Below, piece after piece: positions 17,561-26,176 of a DNA stretch of 64,000 nucleotides. The position numbers were made by a program, and so were the translations under genes. This DNA comes from Pseudorhodoferax aquiterrae. GTDB taxonomy: Bacteria; Pseudomonadota; Gammaproteobacteria; Burkholderiales; Burkholderiaceae_C. Below the pieces are notes generated by a model, which ran no database searches, had not been told where the DNA came from, and saw only the letters and a list, made by a program, of their open reading frames with translations. The stretch lies in the NCBI RefSeq assembly GCF_014652235.1, contig NZ_BMYK01000003.1, forward strand, positions 446,547-510,546. The letters run 5' to 3'. Numbering within the stretch: position 1 is the stretch's first letter; each line of letters begins with the position of its first letter.

Positions 17561-18357
17561 GCTGTACGCCTCAGCGTCGTCACGTCATCGACCGAGCCCA
17601 GGTAGGCCTCCACCACCGCCGGATCGGCCTGCACCTCGGCCGGCGTGCCCAGCGCCAGCAGCTCGCCCTGGTTCATGGCCAGCACGCGGTCGGACACCTT
17701 GGACACCAGCGACATGTCGTGCTCCACCATGAGCACCGTCACGCCCAGCTCGTCGCGGATGTCCTGGATCCAGAAGGCCATGTCGTCCGTCTCCTCCACG
17801 TTCAGGCCCGAGGAGGGCTCGTCCAGCAGCAGCAGCTTGGGTTCGGTGCACAGTGCGCGCGCGAGTTCCACCACCTTGCGCACGCCGTAGGGCAGGCCCG
17901 CGACCATGGCGTCGCGGTGGTGCTGCAGGTCCAGCAGCTCGATCACGCGCTCGACCTTCTCGCGCGCCTGCAGCTCGGCCCGGCGCGCGCGCGGCGTGAA
18001 CAGCACGTCGCCCCAGAAGCCGGTCTGGCGGTGCGTGTGGCGGCCGATCAGCAGGTTGTGCAGAACCGTGGCGTGCTCGAACAGCTCGATGTTCTGGAAG
18101 GTGCGCGCGATGCCCAGCGCCGCGATGCGGTGCGCGGGTTGCGCCGTCAGCGAGGCGCCGCGGTACAGGATCTCGCCGGAGGTCGGCGTGTAGATCCGGC
18201 TGATCAGGTTGAACACCGTGGTCTTGCCCGCGCCGTTGGGGCCGATCAGCGTGAACACCTCGCCTTCCTGCACCTCGAAGCCCACGCGATTCACGGCCAG
18301 CACGCCGCCGAAGCGCATGCTGACGTCCTGCACCTGCAGCAAGGGCGACGTGCTCAC
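17557..18357 (-). CDS. livG: Branched-chain-type ABC transporter ATP-binding protein LivG
   Basis: A 266-residue ABC ATPase of the LivG type. Walker A is GPNGAGKTTVFN, the family-specific IARTFQNIELF loop is near residue 85, Walker B reads KLLLLDEPSSGLN. The signature region is atypical: PYGVRKVVELARAL takes the place of the usual LSGGQ, which is common in LivG proteins. I place the start at the GTG 18357 because it overlaps the livM stop (GTGA) and gives the usual opening MSTSPLLQVQDVSMRFGG; the frame is open further upstream but inside livM. Confidence 0.92.
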   Translation of the reverse strand: MSTSPLLQVQDVSMRFGGVLAVNRVGFEVQEGEVFTLIGPNGAGKTTVFNLISRIYTPTSGEILYRGASLTAQPAHRIAALGIARTFQNIELFEHATVLHNLLIGRHTHRQTGFWGDVLFTPRARRAELQAREKVERVIELLDLQHHRDAMVAGLPYGVRKVVELARALCTEPKLLLLDEPSSGLNVEETDDMAFWIQDIRDELGVTVLMVEHDMSLVSKVSDRVLAMNQGELLALGTPAEVQADPAVVEAYLGSVDDVTTLRRTA

Positions 18358-19430
18358 TTCAACCTCTCGGATTTCTGGAACGACTTCTGCCGCTTGAACA
18401 TGCCTTTGCGGTAGAACGGGAACATGCTGAAGTAGGTGCGCACCTTGAGCCAGCGGCCGTACAAGCCCAGCGGCTCGAACAGCACGAACACGATCAGCAC
18501 CAGGCCGTAGACGAAGCCCTGCAGGCCCGGCGCCATCGCGATGGTCTCGGGCAGATAACCCTTGCCCAGTGCGATCAGCTGCGGCATGGCGATCAGGAAG
18601 ATGGCCCCGAGGAAGGCGCCATGCACCGAGCCCAGCCCGCCGATCACCACCATCAGCAGCAGGTCGATGGACTGCAGCACGCTGAACTGGTCGGGCGACA
18701 GGAAGCTGATCTTGTGCGCATACAAGGCGCCCGCCAGGCCGGCCAGCGCGGCCGACAGCGCGAACGACAGCGTCTTGTAGCGCGCGAGGTGGATGCCCAT
18801 GCTCTGCGCCGAGACCTCGGAATCGCGGATCGCCACGAAGGCCCGCCCGGTCGGCGCGCGCAGCAGGTTCAGGATGGCCAGCGTCGCCACCACGGCAAGC
18901 AGCAGGCACAGGAAGTAGAAGCCCTCACCGCTGTCGAGCTTGAAGCTGCCGATGGCCGGGGCCTTCATGTGCAGGCCGGCATTGCCGCCCGTCACGCTCT
19001 CCCAGCGGGCCAGCACCTCCTCGACGATCACGCCGAAGGCCAGCGTGGCCATGCCCAGGTAGATGCCCTTCACGCGCAGCGCCGGCAGCCCCACCACCAC
19101 GCCCACGGCGGCGGCCAGCAGCATCGCCATCAGCATCGCCAGCGGGAAGGGCCAGCCCAGGTTGGTCAGCACGCCCTGGGTGTAGGCCCCCACGCCCAGG
19201 AAGGCCGCATGGCCCAACGAGAACTGCCCGGTGAAGCCCGACAGCAGCATCAGCCCGAGCCCGGCGATGCCGTAGATCAGCACGAAGGTCAGCTGCGCCA
19301 GCCAGTACTCCGGCAGGCCCAGCGGCGCCAGCACCAGGGCCACGAGCAGGAGGCCATACCAGAAGCGGTGGCCCTCGTGCTTGGCGAGCGCGATGTCCTG
19401 CGCGTAGCTGGTCTTGAACAGAAAGCGCAT
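18354..19430 (-). CDS. livM: Branched-chain-type ABC transporter permease LivM
   Basis: A 358-residue inner-membrane permease. The motif GLMLLSGFTGQFSLGHAAFL in the first quarter and EVSAQSMGIHLARYKTLSFA in the second half are typical of LivM; about ten hydrophobic segments can be seen. It pairs with LivH. The C-terminus runs on past the usual end as a basic tail (KGMFKRQKSFQKSERLK). It starts 12 bases after livH and overlaps livG by four bases. Confidence 0.92.
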   Translation of the reverse strand: MRFLFKTSYAQDIALAKHEGHRFWYGLLLVALVLAPLGLPEYWLAQLTFVLIYGIAGLGLMLLSGFTGQFSLGHAAFLGVGAYTQGVLTNLGWPFPLAMLMAMLLAAAVGVVVGLPALRVKGIYLGMATLAFGVIVEEVLARWESVTGGNAGLHMKAPAIGSFKLDSGEGFYFLCLLLAVVATLAILNLLRAPTGRAFVAIRDSEVSAQSMGIHLARYKTLSFALSAALAGLAGALYAHKISFLSPDQFSVLQSIDLLLMVVIGGLGSVHGAFLGAIFLIAMPQLIALGKGYLPETIAMAPGLQGFVYGLVLIVFVLFEPLGLYGRWLKVRTYFSMFPFYRKGMFKRQKSFQKSERLK

Positions 19431-19442
19431 CGTGCTCGGCCC

Positions 19443-20318
19443 TCAGACTTTCTTGCGCAGGCGTTCGCCGAACAGGCCGTTGGGCCGCACCATCAGCATG
19501 ACCAGCACCACGATGTAGGCGGCCGTGTCCTTGAAGCCGTCGGGCAGGTAAAAGCCCGCCAGCGACTCGACCACGCCGATCAGCACCCCGCCCACGATGG
19601 CGCCCGGCAGGCTGCCGAAGCCGCCGACCACCGCGGCCGGGAAGGCCTTGAGCCCGATAAAGCCCATGTTGGCGTGCACGAAGGTGATGGGCGCCAGCAG
19701 CAGCCCGGCCAGCGCTGCTACGGCCGCCGCCAGGCCCCAAACCAGGCCGTTGAGCCGTCGCACCGGGATGCCCATGTAATAGGCGGCCAGCTGGTTCTGC
19801 GAGGAGGCCTGCATGGCGATGCCGAGCTTGCTGTAGCGGAACAGTGCGAACAGCAGCGCACACAGCACGCCCGTGGCCCCGATCACGACCAGTTGCTCGG
19901 CGTTGAGCACGAGCTCGCCGAGCCGGTAGATCTCGTCCTTGTAGGGCACGGGCAGCGTGTGCGTCTCGGTGCCGATGCCAGGCACCATGGTGACAAGGCC
20001 GCGCGCCACGTAGCCGATGCCAATGGTCAGCATGACGATGGAAAACGCCGGCTGCCCCAGAATGGGGCGCACCACCACGCGCTCGAGCAGCATGCCCAGC
20101 AGCGCCACGGCCACCACGGCGCAGACCACGGCCATCCAGAACGCCAGGCCCAGCCAGGTCATCGCGGCGAACCCGGCGAAGGCGCCCAGCATCATGAGTT
20201 CGCCCTGGGCGAAGCTCACGGTTTCGGTGGCCTTGTAGATCAGCACGAAGCCGAGCGCGATCAGGCCATAGATGCAGCCCTGCGCGATGCCACTGATCAC
20301 CAGTTGGAGAAACTGCAC
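19443..20318 (-). CDS. livH: Branched-chain-type ABC transporter permease LivH
   Basis: A 291-residue inner-membrane permease, first gene of the cluster livH-M-G-F-ligase-two receptors. Typical marks are the opening FLQLVISGIAQGCIYGLIAL and FAQGELMMLGAFAGF. The start is a GTG at 20318 with a G-rich ribosome site (GGGGGG) five bases ahead. A TATAAA hexamer on the minus strand lies about 27 bases upstream, but no matching -35 is evident. The gap of 110 bases to the thioesterase gene should hold the cluster promoter. Confidence 0.92.
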   Translation of the reverse strand: MQFLQLVISGIAQGCIYGLIALGFVLIYKATETVSFAQGELMMLGAFAGFAAMTWLGLAFWMAVVCAVVAVALLGMLLERVVVRPILGQPAFSIVMLTIGIGYVARGLVTMVPGIGTETHTLPVPYKDEIYRLGELVLNAEQLVVIGATGVLCALLFALFRYSKLGIAMQASSQNQLAAYYMGIPVRRLNGLVWGLAAAVAALAGLLLAPITFVHANMGFIGLKAFPAAVVGGFGSLPGAIVGGVLIGVVESLAGFYLPDGFKDTAAYIVVLVMLMVRPNGLFGERLRKKV

Positions 20319-20428
20319 CCGGCCCCCCGTGTGTTGTGCCCGGGTTTATAGCCGTGCTCTGGGCAACGGCGCTCAGGGTTGTTCCGCATCCACCGGGCAA
20401 CGGGGCCCAGTCTAGGGTTTTGCCGGGG

Positions 20429-20854
20429 TCAGGTCGGTGCCGGCGCCGCCGTTGGCTGCACCAAACGCGGCCGTCCGTCGTCGCCGATCGCCACGTAGGT
20501 CAGCCGCGCCTCGGTCACCTTGACGTAGCGCTGCGGCGTGTGGCGCCGTTCGGCATAGACCTCGACCTGCACGGTGACCGAAGTCTTGCCCACGCGCGTG
20601 ATGGCCGCGAAGAAGGACAGCAGGTCGCCCACGCGCACCGGCTGCTTGAAGATGAACTCGTTGACGGCCACGGTGGCGAACTTGCCGACGATGAGCCTTG
20701 CCGGCAGCACGCCGCCGGCCAGGTCGACCTGGGCCATGACCCAGCCGCCGAAGATATCGCCGTTGCCGTTGGTGTCCGCCGGCATGGGGATGACCTTGAG
20801 CACCAGCTCCATGTCGGTGGGCAATTGGACGGTGGCGCTTGAATCGGTGGACAT
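20429..20854 (-). CDS. Acyl-CoA thioesterase (YciA-type hotdog protein)
   Basis: A 141-residue single-hotdog acyl-CoA thioesterase. The catalytic segment NGNGDIFGGWVMAQVDLAGG contains the GDIFGGW(V/L)(M/L)xxxD motif of the YciA/BACH family, with the active-site aspartate in the last part; VNEFIFKQPVRVGDLL follows. Such enzymes hydrolyse short to long acyl-CoA in the cytoplasm. The start ATG 20854 gives MSTDSSATVQLP. The frame is open 31 codons further upstream, but that would run across the shared divergent promoter into the ABC transporter gene. It is divergent from the ABC half-transporter gene. Confidence 0.9.
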   Translation of the reverse strand: MSTDSSATVQLPTDMELVLKVIPMPADTNGNGDIFGGWVMAQVDLAGGVLPARLIVGKFATVAVNEFIFKQPVRVGDLLSFFAAITRVGKTSVTVQVEVYAERRHTPQRYVKVTEARLTYVAIGDDGRPRLVQPTAAPAPT

Positions 20855-20858
20855 CCGG

Positions 20859-20897
20859 GACAATCTCCGCAGAACGAGAACGACGTCCGCGATTGTC
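20859..20897. promoter_or_regulatory. Symmetric divergent promoter region, 7-bp inverted repeat
   Basis: GACAATC at 20859-20865 and its exact reverse complement GATTGTC at 20891-20897 face each other across 25 bases. Each arm gives, in its own direction, a GATTGT -10-like hexamer that ends five bases before the ATG of the thioesterase gene and of the ABC transporter gene. Both messages would then be leaderless. No Shine-Dalgarno is present for either gene, which fits. Confidence 0.4.
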
Positions 20898-20901
20898 ATC
20901 C

Positions 20902-22761
20902 ATGCGCTCCTACGCCCCCGCTGCCCCCGACACCCCCAGCGCCCCACCCGGCGCCCCGCCCCGCTCGGACTGGGCCACGCTGCGCCGCCTGCTGCCCTAC
21001 CTGTGGCAGTACAAGTGGCGCGTGGTGTTCGCGCTGGCCTTCATGGTGGGCGCGAAATTCGCCAACGTGGGCGTGCCGGTCCTGCTCAAGAACCTGGTCG
21101 ACGCGATGAGCCTCAAGCCCGACGATCCGGCGGCCGTACTCGTGGTGCCCGTAGGCCTGCTGCTGGCCTATGGCCTGCTGCGGCTGTCGACTTCGCTGTT
21201 CACCGAGCTGCGCGACCTCGTGTTCGCGCAGGCCACCCAGGGTGCGGCGCGTTCCATCGCGCTGCAGACCTTCACGCACCTGCACGCGCTTTCGCTGCGC
21301 TTTCACCTGGAGCGCCAGACCGGCGGCATGACGCGCGACATCGAGCGCGGCGTGCGCGGCATCGAGTCGCTGATCTCCTACTCGCTCTACAGCATCGTGC
21401 CCACCGTGATCGAGGTGGCGCTGGTGCTCGGCATCCTGGCCGTCAAGTTCGACGCCTGGTTCGCCTGGATCACGCTGGCCGCGCTGGCGCTGTACATCAC
21501 CTTCACGGTGCTCGTGACCGAATGGCGCACGCAGTTTCGCAAGCAGGTCAACGAATTCGACTCCACGGCCCACACGCGCGCCATCGACTCGCTGCTGAAC
21601 TACGAGACCGTCAAGTACTTCGGCAACGAAGGCTACGAGGCGCAGCGCTACGACGACAGCCTGCAGCGCCTGCGCCGCGCGCGCCTCAAGAGCCAGACCA
21701 CGCTGTCCCTGCTCAACGCCGGCCAGCAGCTCATCATCGCGGTGGCGCTGGTGGGGATGCTGTGGCGCGCCACCCAGGGCGTGGCGGACGGCCGCATGAC
21801 GCTGGGCGACCTGGTCATGGTGAACGCCTTCATGATCCAGCTCTACATCCCGCTCAACTTCCTGGGTGTGATCTACCGCGAGATCAAGCAGAACCTGACG
21901 GACCTGGACAAGATGTTCACGCTCATGGAACGCGACCGTGAGGTGGCCGACGCGCCCGGCGCCCAGCCGCTGGACACCGCGCGCGGCAGCGGCATCCGCT
22001 TCGAGCAGGTGGACTTCGCCTACGAGCCGGCCCGGCCCATCCTGCACGGCGTGGACTTCGAGATCCCGGACGGCAAGACGGTGGCCGTGGTCGGCCCCTC
22101 GGGCTCGGGCAAGAGCACGCTGGGGCGGCTGCTCTACCGCTTCTACGACGTCCAGGCCGGCAGCGTGCGCATCGCCGGCCAGGACATCCGAGCCGTGACC
22201 CAGTCCAGCGTGCGCCGCGCCATCGGCATCGTGCCGCAGGACACGGTGCTGTTCAACGACACCATCGCCTACAACATCGGTTACGGCCGCCCCGGTGCCA
22301 GCCAGGCGGAGATCGAGGCGGCGGCGCGCGCGGCCCACATCCACGACTTCATCGCCGCCATGCCGCTGGGCTACCAGACCATGGTGGGCGAGCGGGGGCT
22401 GAAGCTTTCGGGCGGCGAGAAGCAGCGCGTGGCGATCGCGCGCACGCTGCTCAAGAACCCGCCCATCCTGATCTTCGACGAGGCGACCTCGGCGCTGGAC
22501 TCGGCCAACGAGCGCGCCATCCAGGCCGAGCTGCAGTCGGTCGCGCGCGGCCGCACCACACTGGTCATCGCACACCGGCTGTCCACCGTGGTCGATGCGC
22601 ACGAAATCCTGGTCATGGAGGCCGGCCGCATCGCCGAGCGCGGCAGCCACGCCCAGCTGCTGGCGGCCGGCGGGCGCTATGCGCGCATGTGGGCGCTGCA
22701 GCAGAACGAGCCGGCACCGGCGGCCGGCGCGGCTCACCAGGCCGTCGGATCGACGCCGTAG
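20902..22761 (+). CDS. ATM1/HMT1-type ABC half-transporter (permease-ATPase fusion)
   Basis: A 619-residue protein with an N-terminal six-helix exporter domain (from about residue 30, with [20 protein letters not shown] and [18 protein letters not shown] as ATM1-family marks) and a C-terminal ABC ATPase (Walker [15 protein letters not shown], signature [14 protein letters not shown], Walker [12 protein letters not shown]). The GMTRDIERG motif is shared with mitochondrial Atm1 and bacterial AtmA, which export glutathione or glutathione-metal conjugates from the cytoplasm and help heavy-metal tolerance. ATG 20902 ([10 protein letters not shown]) is preferred over an upstream ATG because it follows the divergent -10-like element. 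Its 3' end overlaps mtfA by 28 bases, tail to tail. Confidence 0.9.
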   Translation: MRSYAPAAPDTPSAPPGAPPRSDWATLRRLLPYLWQYKWRVVFALAFMVGAKFANVGVPVLLKNLVDAMSLKPDDPAAVLVVPVGLLLAYGLLRLSTSLFTELRDLVFAQATQGAARSIALQTFTHLHALSLRFHLERQTGGMTRDIERGVRGIESLISYSLYSIVPTVIEVALVLGILAVKFDAWFAWITLAALALYITFTVLVTEWRTQFRKQVNEFDSTAHTRAIDSLLNYETVKYFGNEGYEAQRYDDSLQRLRRARLKSQTTLSLLNAGQQLIIAVALVGMLWRATQGVADGRMTLGDLVMVNAFMIQLYIPLNFLGVIYREIKQNLTDLDKMFTLMERDREVADAPGAQPLDTARGSGIRFEQVDFAYEPARPILHGVDFEIPDGKTVAVVGPSGSGKSTLGRLLYRFYDVQAGSVRIAGQDIRAVTQSSVRRAIGIVPQDTVLFNDTIAYNIGYGRPGASQAEIEAAARAAHIHDFIAAMPLGYQTMVGERGLKLSGGEKQRVAIARTLLKNPPILIFDEATSALDSANERAIQAELQSVARGRTTLVIAHRLSTVVDAHEILVMEAGRIAERGSHAQLLAAGGRYARMWALQQNEPAPAAGAAHQAVGSTP

Positions 22762-23570
22762 AAGGCCTGCAGCTCGGCGTACAGCGCCGGCCGCTCGGCC
22801 GCCAGCTGCGGCCCCTGCTCGAAGAACACCTCGGACGCCACGGCGAAGAACTCGGCCGGGTTCGTCGCCGCGTAGTCGCCCAGCAGATTCGGCTCGCCCG
22901 CGGCAAGCTGGCGCTGCAGTGCGCTGAACTCGGCCTGCAGTACGCGCGTCCAGCGCGCCGCACTCATGCCGCGCGGCAAGGGCGGCGCGCCATTGGACTG
23001 GCCGTCGGCCTGGTCCAGCTGGTGCGCGAACTCGTGCACCACCACGTTGCGCCCGTCCGCCGGGTCGGCCGCGCCGGCCAGCACGTCGTCCCAGGACAGC
23101 ACGACCTGGCCCTGCGACCAGGATTCGCCGGAGAGCACCTGGCGCTCGTCGCGCAGCACGCCACCGGCCTCGGTGCGCACGCGGTCGACCAGGAAGGCCC
23201 CCGGGTACAGCAACACCTGGCGCAGGTTGCCGAAGTGCCCGCCGGGCCGGCCCAGCAGCAGCAGACAGGCCTGGGCCGCGACGACCACGCGCATGGCCTC
23301 GGTCACGACCAGGCCGTTGCAACCGATGAAGGGCTTCTCTGCGATGAAGACCTGCATGTGCTGCTTGAGCTGGAGCTGCAGGTCCACCGGCAGGCGGCGC
23401 ACCTGTGGCACATGGCGCGCCAGCACGCGCCGCCAGGCGGCAGGAAAGGGCTGGCGCGCCAGCGTGCGGCGGCGCCAGGCCTGCCAGGCCGGGGCCAAGG
23501 CGATGCCCAGCACGGCCACCAGCGCACCGAACAGGACGGCGCCGAACAGGAACTGGGACAGCGTGGGCAT
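22734..23570 (-). CDS. mtfA: MtfA-like zinc-dependent peptidase
   Basis: A 278-residue protein of the MtfA family (Mlc titration factor A, M90 peptidases). The zinc motif is VVHEFAHQLDQADG with His179, Glu180 and His183, and the downstream glutamate lies in NPAEFFAVASEVFFE. An N-terminal hydrophobic helix (about residues 6-29) suggests membrane attachment, which is common in beta-proteobacterial members. In E. coli MtfA binds Mlc and affects glucose PTS genes; the natural role here is unknown. The ATG 23570 (MPTLSQFLFG) is the natural start; the longer frame would overlap the divergent gene's promoter. Confidence 0.9.
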   Translation of the reverse strand: MPTLSQFLFGAVLFGALVAVLGIALAPAWQAWRRRTLARQPFPAAWRRVLARHVPQVRRLPVDLQLQLKQHMQVFIAEKPFIGCNGLVVTEAMRVVVAAQACLLLLGRPGGHFGNLRQVLLYPGAFLVDRVRTEAGGVLRDERQVLSGESWSQGQVVLSWDDVLAGAADPADGRNVVVHEFAHQLDQADGQSNGAPPLPRGMSAARWTRVLQAEFSALQRQLAAGEPNLLGDYAATNPAEFFAVASEVFFEQGPQLAAERPALYAELQAFYGVDPTAW

Positions 23571-23691
23571 GGATGGAAGAAGGCGTTGATCTGCGCAGCT
23601 GGAGGCGTGGCCGGCCATTTCAAGCGATGGGCGTCCTCGCCAAGCACGAAGCATGGCCGCCTGCGTTCTGCGCTACCCTCGCCGCCCCACC

Positions 23692-24618
23692 ATGGACATT
23701 CCGACACTGCCCGCCTGGGCCTGGATCCCGATCACGCTGTCCGCCGCGCTGGCGCAGACCATCCGCAATGCCGCCCAGCGCAGCCTGGTCAGCCAGGCCG
23801 GCACGCTGGCCGCCACGCTGGCGCGCTTCCTGTACGGCCTGCCGTTCGCGCTGGTGTTCGTGGCGGTGGCGCAGCAGCTCTCGGGCCGGCCCGTGCCGGC
23901 CTTCCATGCCGGCTACTTCGGCTGGGTGGCGATGGGTGCCGTGGCCCAGCTGCTGGCCACGGCCTGCCTGCTCAAGGCCATGCAGCAGCGCAACTTCATC
24001 GTCGGCGTGGCGTTCTCCAAGACCGAGGTGCTGCAGGTCGCGCTGTTCTCCACGTTCTTCCTGCACGAGGTGCCGACCTGGCTGGCCGCGCTGGCCATGC
24101 TGGCGGCCACGCTGGGCGTGGTGCTGCTCTCGCTGCCGGCCCGCGCGGGTGCCGCCGGCGGCGTGGCGGCCGGCGGCGCCAGCCAGGCCGTGCTGTACGG
24201 CATCGCCTCGGGTGCCTGCTTCGCGCTGTCGGCCGTGGGCTTTCGCGGTGCGGCGCTGGCCATGCCCGACGTGGCGCCCTGGCTGCTCGGCGGCTGGGGC
24301 GTGCTGTGGGCCCAGCTGCTGCAAAGCCTGCTGCTGGGCGGCTGGCTCGCCGCGCGCGACCCCGTGGCCCTGGCCACCACGGCGCGGGTCTGGCGCGTGT
24401 CCATCCTGGCCGGTGCCATGGGCGCCCTGGCCTCCACGGGCTGGTTCACGGCCATGGCCATCCAGCCCGCGGCCGACGTGCGCACGCTGGGCCTGGTCGA
24501 GGTCTTCTTCAGCCTGCTGGTCTCGCGCCGCATCTTCCGCGAGAAGCTGCGCGCCGGCGAGCGCTGGGGACTGGCGCTGGTGTTGCTGGGGCTGGTCGGG
24601 ATCTGCCTGCAGCTTTAG
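23692..24618 (+). CDS. EamA/DMT-family transporter
   Basis: A 308-residue inner-membrane protein with about ten hydrophobic segments arranged as two EamA repeats. Marks are FLYGLPFALVFV, the KAMQQRNFIVGVAFSKTEVL stretch after helix 4 and the closing GLVEVFFSLLVSRRIFREKL, as in RhaT/YdcZ-like metabolite exporters. The substrate is not known. Start ATG 23692 (MDIPTLPAWAW) rather than the ATG 39 bases upstream, since the former begins just before the first membrane helix. It converges on the hydrolase gene with a four-base overlap. Confidence 0.85.
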   Translation: MDIPTLPAWAWIPITLSAALAQTIRNAAQRSLVSQAGTLAATLARFLYGLPFALVFVAVAQQLSGRPVPAFHAGYFGWVAMGAVAQLLATACLLKAMQQRNFIVGVAFSKTEVLQVALFSTFFLHEVPTWLAALAMLAATLGVVLLSLPARAGAAGGVAAGGASQAVLYGIASGACFALSAVGFRGAALAMPDVAPWLLGGWGVLWAQLLQSLLLGGWLAARDPVALATTARVWRVSILAGAMGALASTGWFTAMAIQPAADVRTLGLVEVFFSLLVSRRIFREKLRAGERWGLALVLLGLVGICLQL

Positions 24619-25514
24619 GAGGCTGTCAGAAAGGGCAGCACTTCGTCGAGCAGCGCCTGCGGCGCTTCCTCGGCGATGTAGTGGCCGCAGCGCAGCGGCC
24701 GGCCACGCACGTCCGCGGCCACGCGCTGCCACTCGGCCAGCGGATCGAAGCAGCGGTGCACCACACCCTCTTCGCCCCACAGCGCGAGCAGCGGCACCGT
24801 GAGTTGTCGGCCCGCGGCGCGGTCCGCCCGGTCGTGTTCGAGGTCGATGCCGGCCGAGGCGCGGTAGTCCTCGCACAGGCCATGGGCCGCACCGGGCTGG
24901 CGCAGGCCGGCCTCGTACGCGGCCAGCGCGCGCGGGTCGAACGGCGCCAGGCCGGCGCTGCGCCGGCCCACCACGTCGCGCAGGTAGGCGCCCGGGTCGG
25001 CCTCGATCAGGCGCTCGGGCAGCGGCGCGGGCTGGATCAGGAAGAACCAGTGCCAGTAGGCGCGCGCGAAGGCCTCGCTGGTCTGCTCGTACATGGCCAG
25101 CGTGGGCGCGATGTCGAGCAGCACCAGGCGGCGCACGGCATCGGCATGGTCCACCGCCAGCCGGTGCGCCACGCGCGCGCCGCGGTCGTGCGCGAGCACG
25201 TCGAAGCGCGCATGGCCCAGCGACTGCATGAGGCGCAGCATGTCGCGCGCCATGGTGCGCTTGCTGTAGTTGGCGTGGTCCGCGTCGCCCGCGGGCTTGG
25301 ACGAGCCGCCGTAGCCGCGCAGGTCGGCCAGCACCAGCGTGAAGCGCTCGGCCAGCTGGGGCGCCACCTTGTGCCAGATCGCGTGCGTCTGCGGATGGCC
25401 GTGCAGCAGCAGCAGGGGCGGGCCCTCGCCGCCGACCAGCGCGTGGATGTGCAGGCCGTCGCCGACCTGGGCCAGGTGTGGGCGAAAGCCCGGGAACAGG
25501 GGGGTGTCCGTCAT
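24615..25514 (-). CDS. Fluoroacetate dehalogenase-like alpha/beta hydrolase
   Basis: A 299-residue alpha/beta hydrolase with an aspartate nucleophile. The residues that define fluoroacetate dehalogenase of Rhodopseudomonas (RPA1163) are all in place: Asp110-Arg111 and Arg114 in AHDRGAR, Asp134 in LLDIAP, His155-Trp156 in AYWHWFF, Tyr217 and His278 (family Tyr219 and His280). The arginines hold the substrate carboxylate and His/Trp/Tyr form the halide pocket, so cleavage of a 2-haloacid is the best guess; this enzyme family can split C-F bonds. It is the last gene of the Bug-leuC-leuD operon, joined to leuD by an ATGA overlap. Confidence 0.88.
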   Translation of the reverse strand: MTDTPLFPGFRPHLAQVGDGLHIHALVGGEGPPLLLLHGHPQTHAIWHKVAPQLAERFTLVLADLRGYGGSSKPAGDADHANYSKRTMARDMLRLMQSLGHARFDVLAHDRGARVAHRLAVDHADAVRRLVLLDIAPTLAMYEQTSEAFARAYWHWFFLIQPAPLPERLIEADPGAYLRDVVGRRSAGLAPFDPRALAAYEAGLRQPGAAHGLCEDYRASAGIDLEHDRADRAAGRQLTVPLLALWGEEGVVHRCFDPLAEWQRVAADVRGRPLRCGHYIAEEAPQALLDEVLPFLTAS

Positions 25515-26176
25515 GCTGCGATGTTAGGAGCGTGGGAACCGTCCAGGCGCTGGCGCGTGCGCGCCGCCACATCGCGCAGCCAGGGCTGGGCCGCCCAGTG
25601 GCGCTGCGCGAAGGCCTCGGTCTGCGCGCGGTAGCTGAGCGACAGGCCGATGCTGTCCAGCCCTTCCAGGAACATGCGGCGGTGCCGCGGCAGCAGCGCG
25701 AAGCCGGCCTGCACGCGGCGGCTGGCCAGGGTCTGGGCGGCCAGATCGATGTCCACGGCGTTGCTGGCCGGCTCGTCGGCATCGTCCATGAGCTGCGCAA
25801 CCTGCGCGGGTGGCAGCGCCACCAGCAGCAGCCGGTTGTTCATGGCGTTGGCATGGAAGATCTCGGCGAAGCTCTCCGCCACGATGGCGCGGATGCCGAA
25901 CTGCAGCAGGCCCCAGACCGCATGCTCGCGGCTGGAGCCGCAGCCGAAGTTGGCGCCACCGACCAACACCGACACGCCCGCGTAGTCGGCACGGTTCAGT
26001 ACGCAGTCGGGCCGGGGCCGGCCCTGCGCGTCGAAGCGCAGGTCGTACAGCAGGCCGTCCTTGAGGCCGGACTTGTCGATGCCGCGCAGGAACTGCTTGG
26101 GCATGATCTGGTCGGTGTCCAGGTTCTCGATGCGCAAGGCGGCCGCGCGGCCCTGGATGCGAAGGGGATCGGTCAT
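25511..26176 (-). CDS. leuD: 3-isopropylmalate dehydratase small subunit-like protein
   Basis: A 221-residue aconitase swivel-domain protein. Family marks are IENLDTDQIMPKQFL, the FGCGSSREHAVWGL motif that binds the substrate, and a C-terminal AFAQRHWAAQPWL. With the large subunit it isomerises or hydrates a C4-C7 hydroxy-diacid. ATG 26176 overlaps the leuC stop (ATGA). No leuB or leuA is nearby; the operon instead has a Bug receptor and a dehalogenase-like hydrolase, so it may be a catabolic paralogue and not the leucine enzyme. Confidence 0.88.
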   Translation of the reverse strand: MTDPLRIQGRAAALRIENLDTDQIMPKQFLRGIDKSGLKDGLLYDLRFDAQGRPRPDCVLNRADYAGVSVLVGGANFGCGSSREHAVWGLLQFGIRAIVAESFAEIFHANAMNNRLLLVALPPAQVAQLMDDADEPASNAVDIDLAAQTLASRRVQAGFALLPRHRRMFLEGLDSIGLSLSYRAQTEAFAQRHWAAQPWLRDVAARTRQRLDGSHAPNIAA

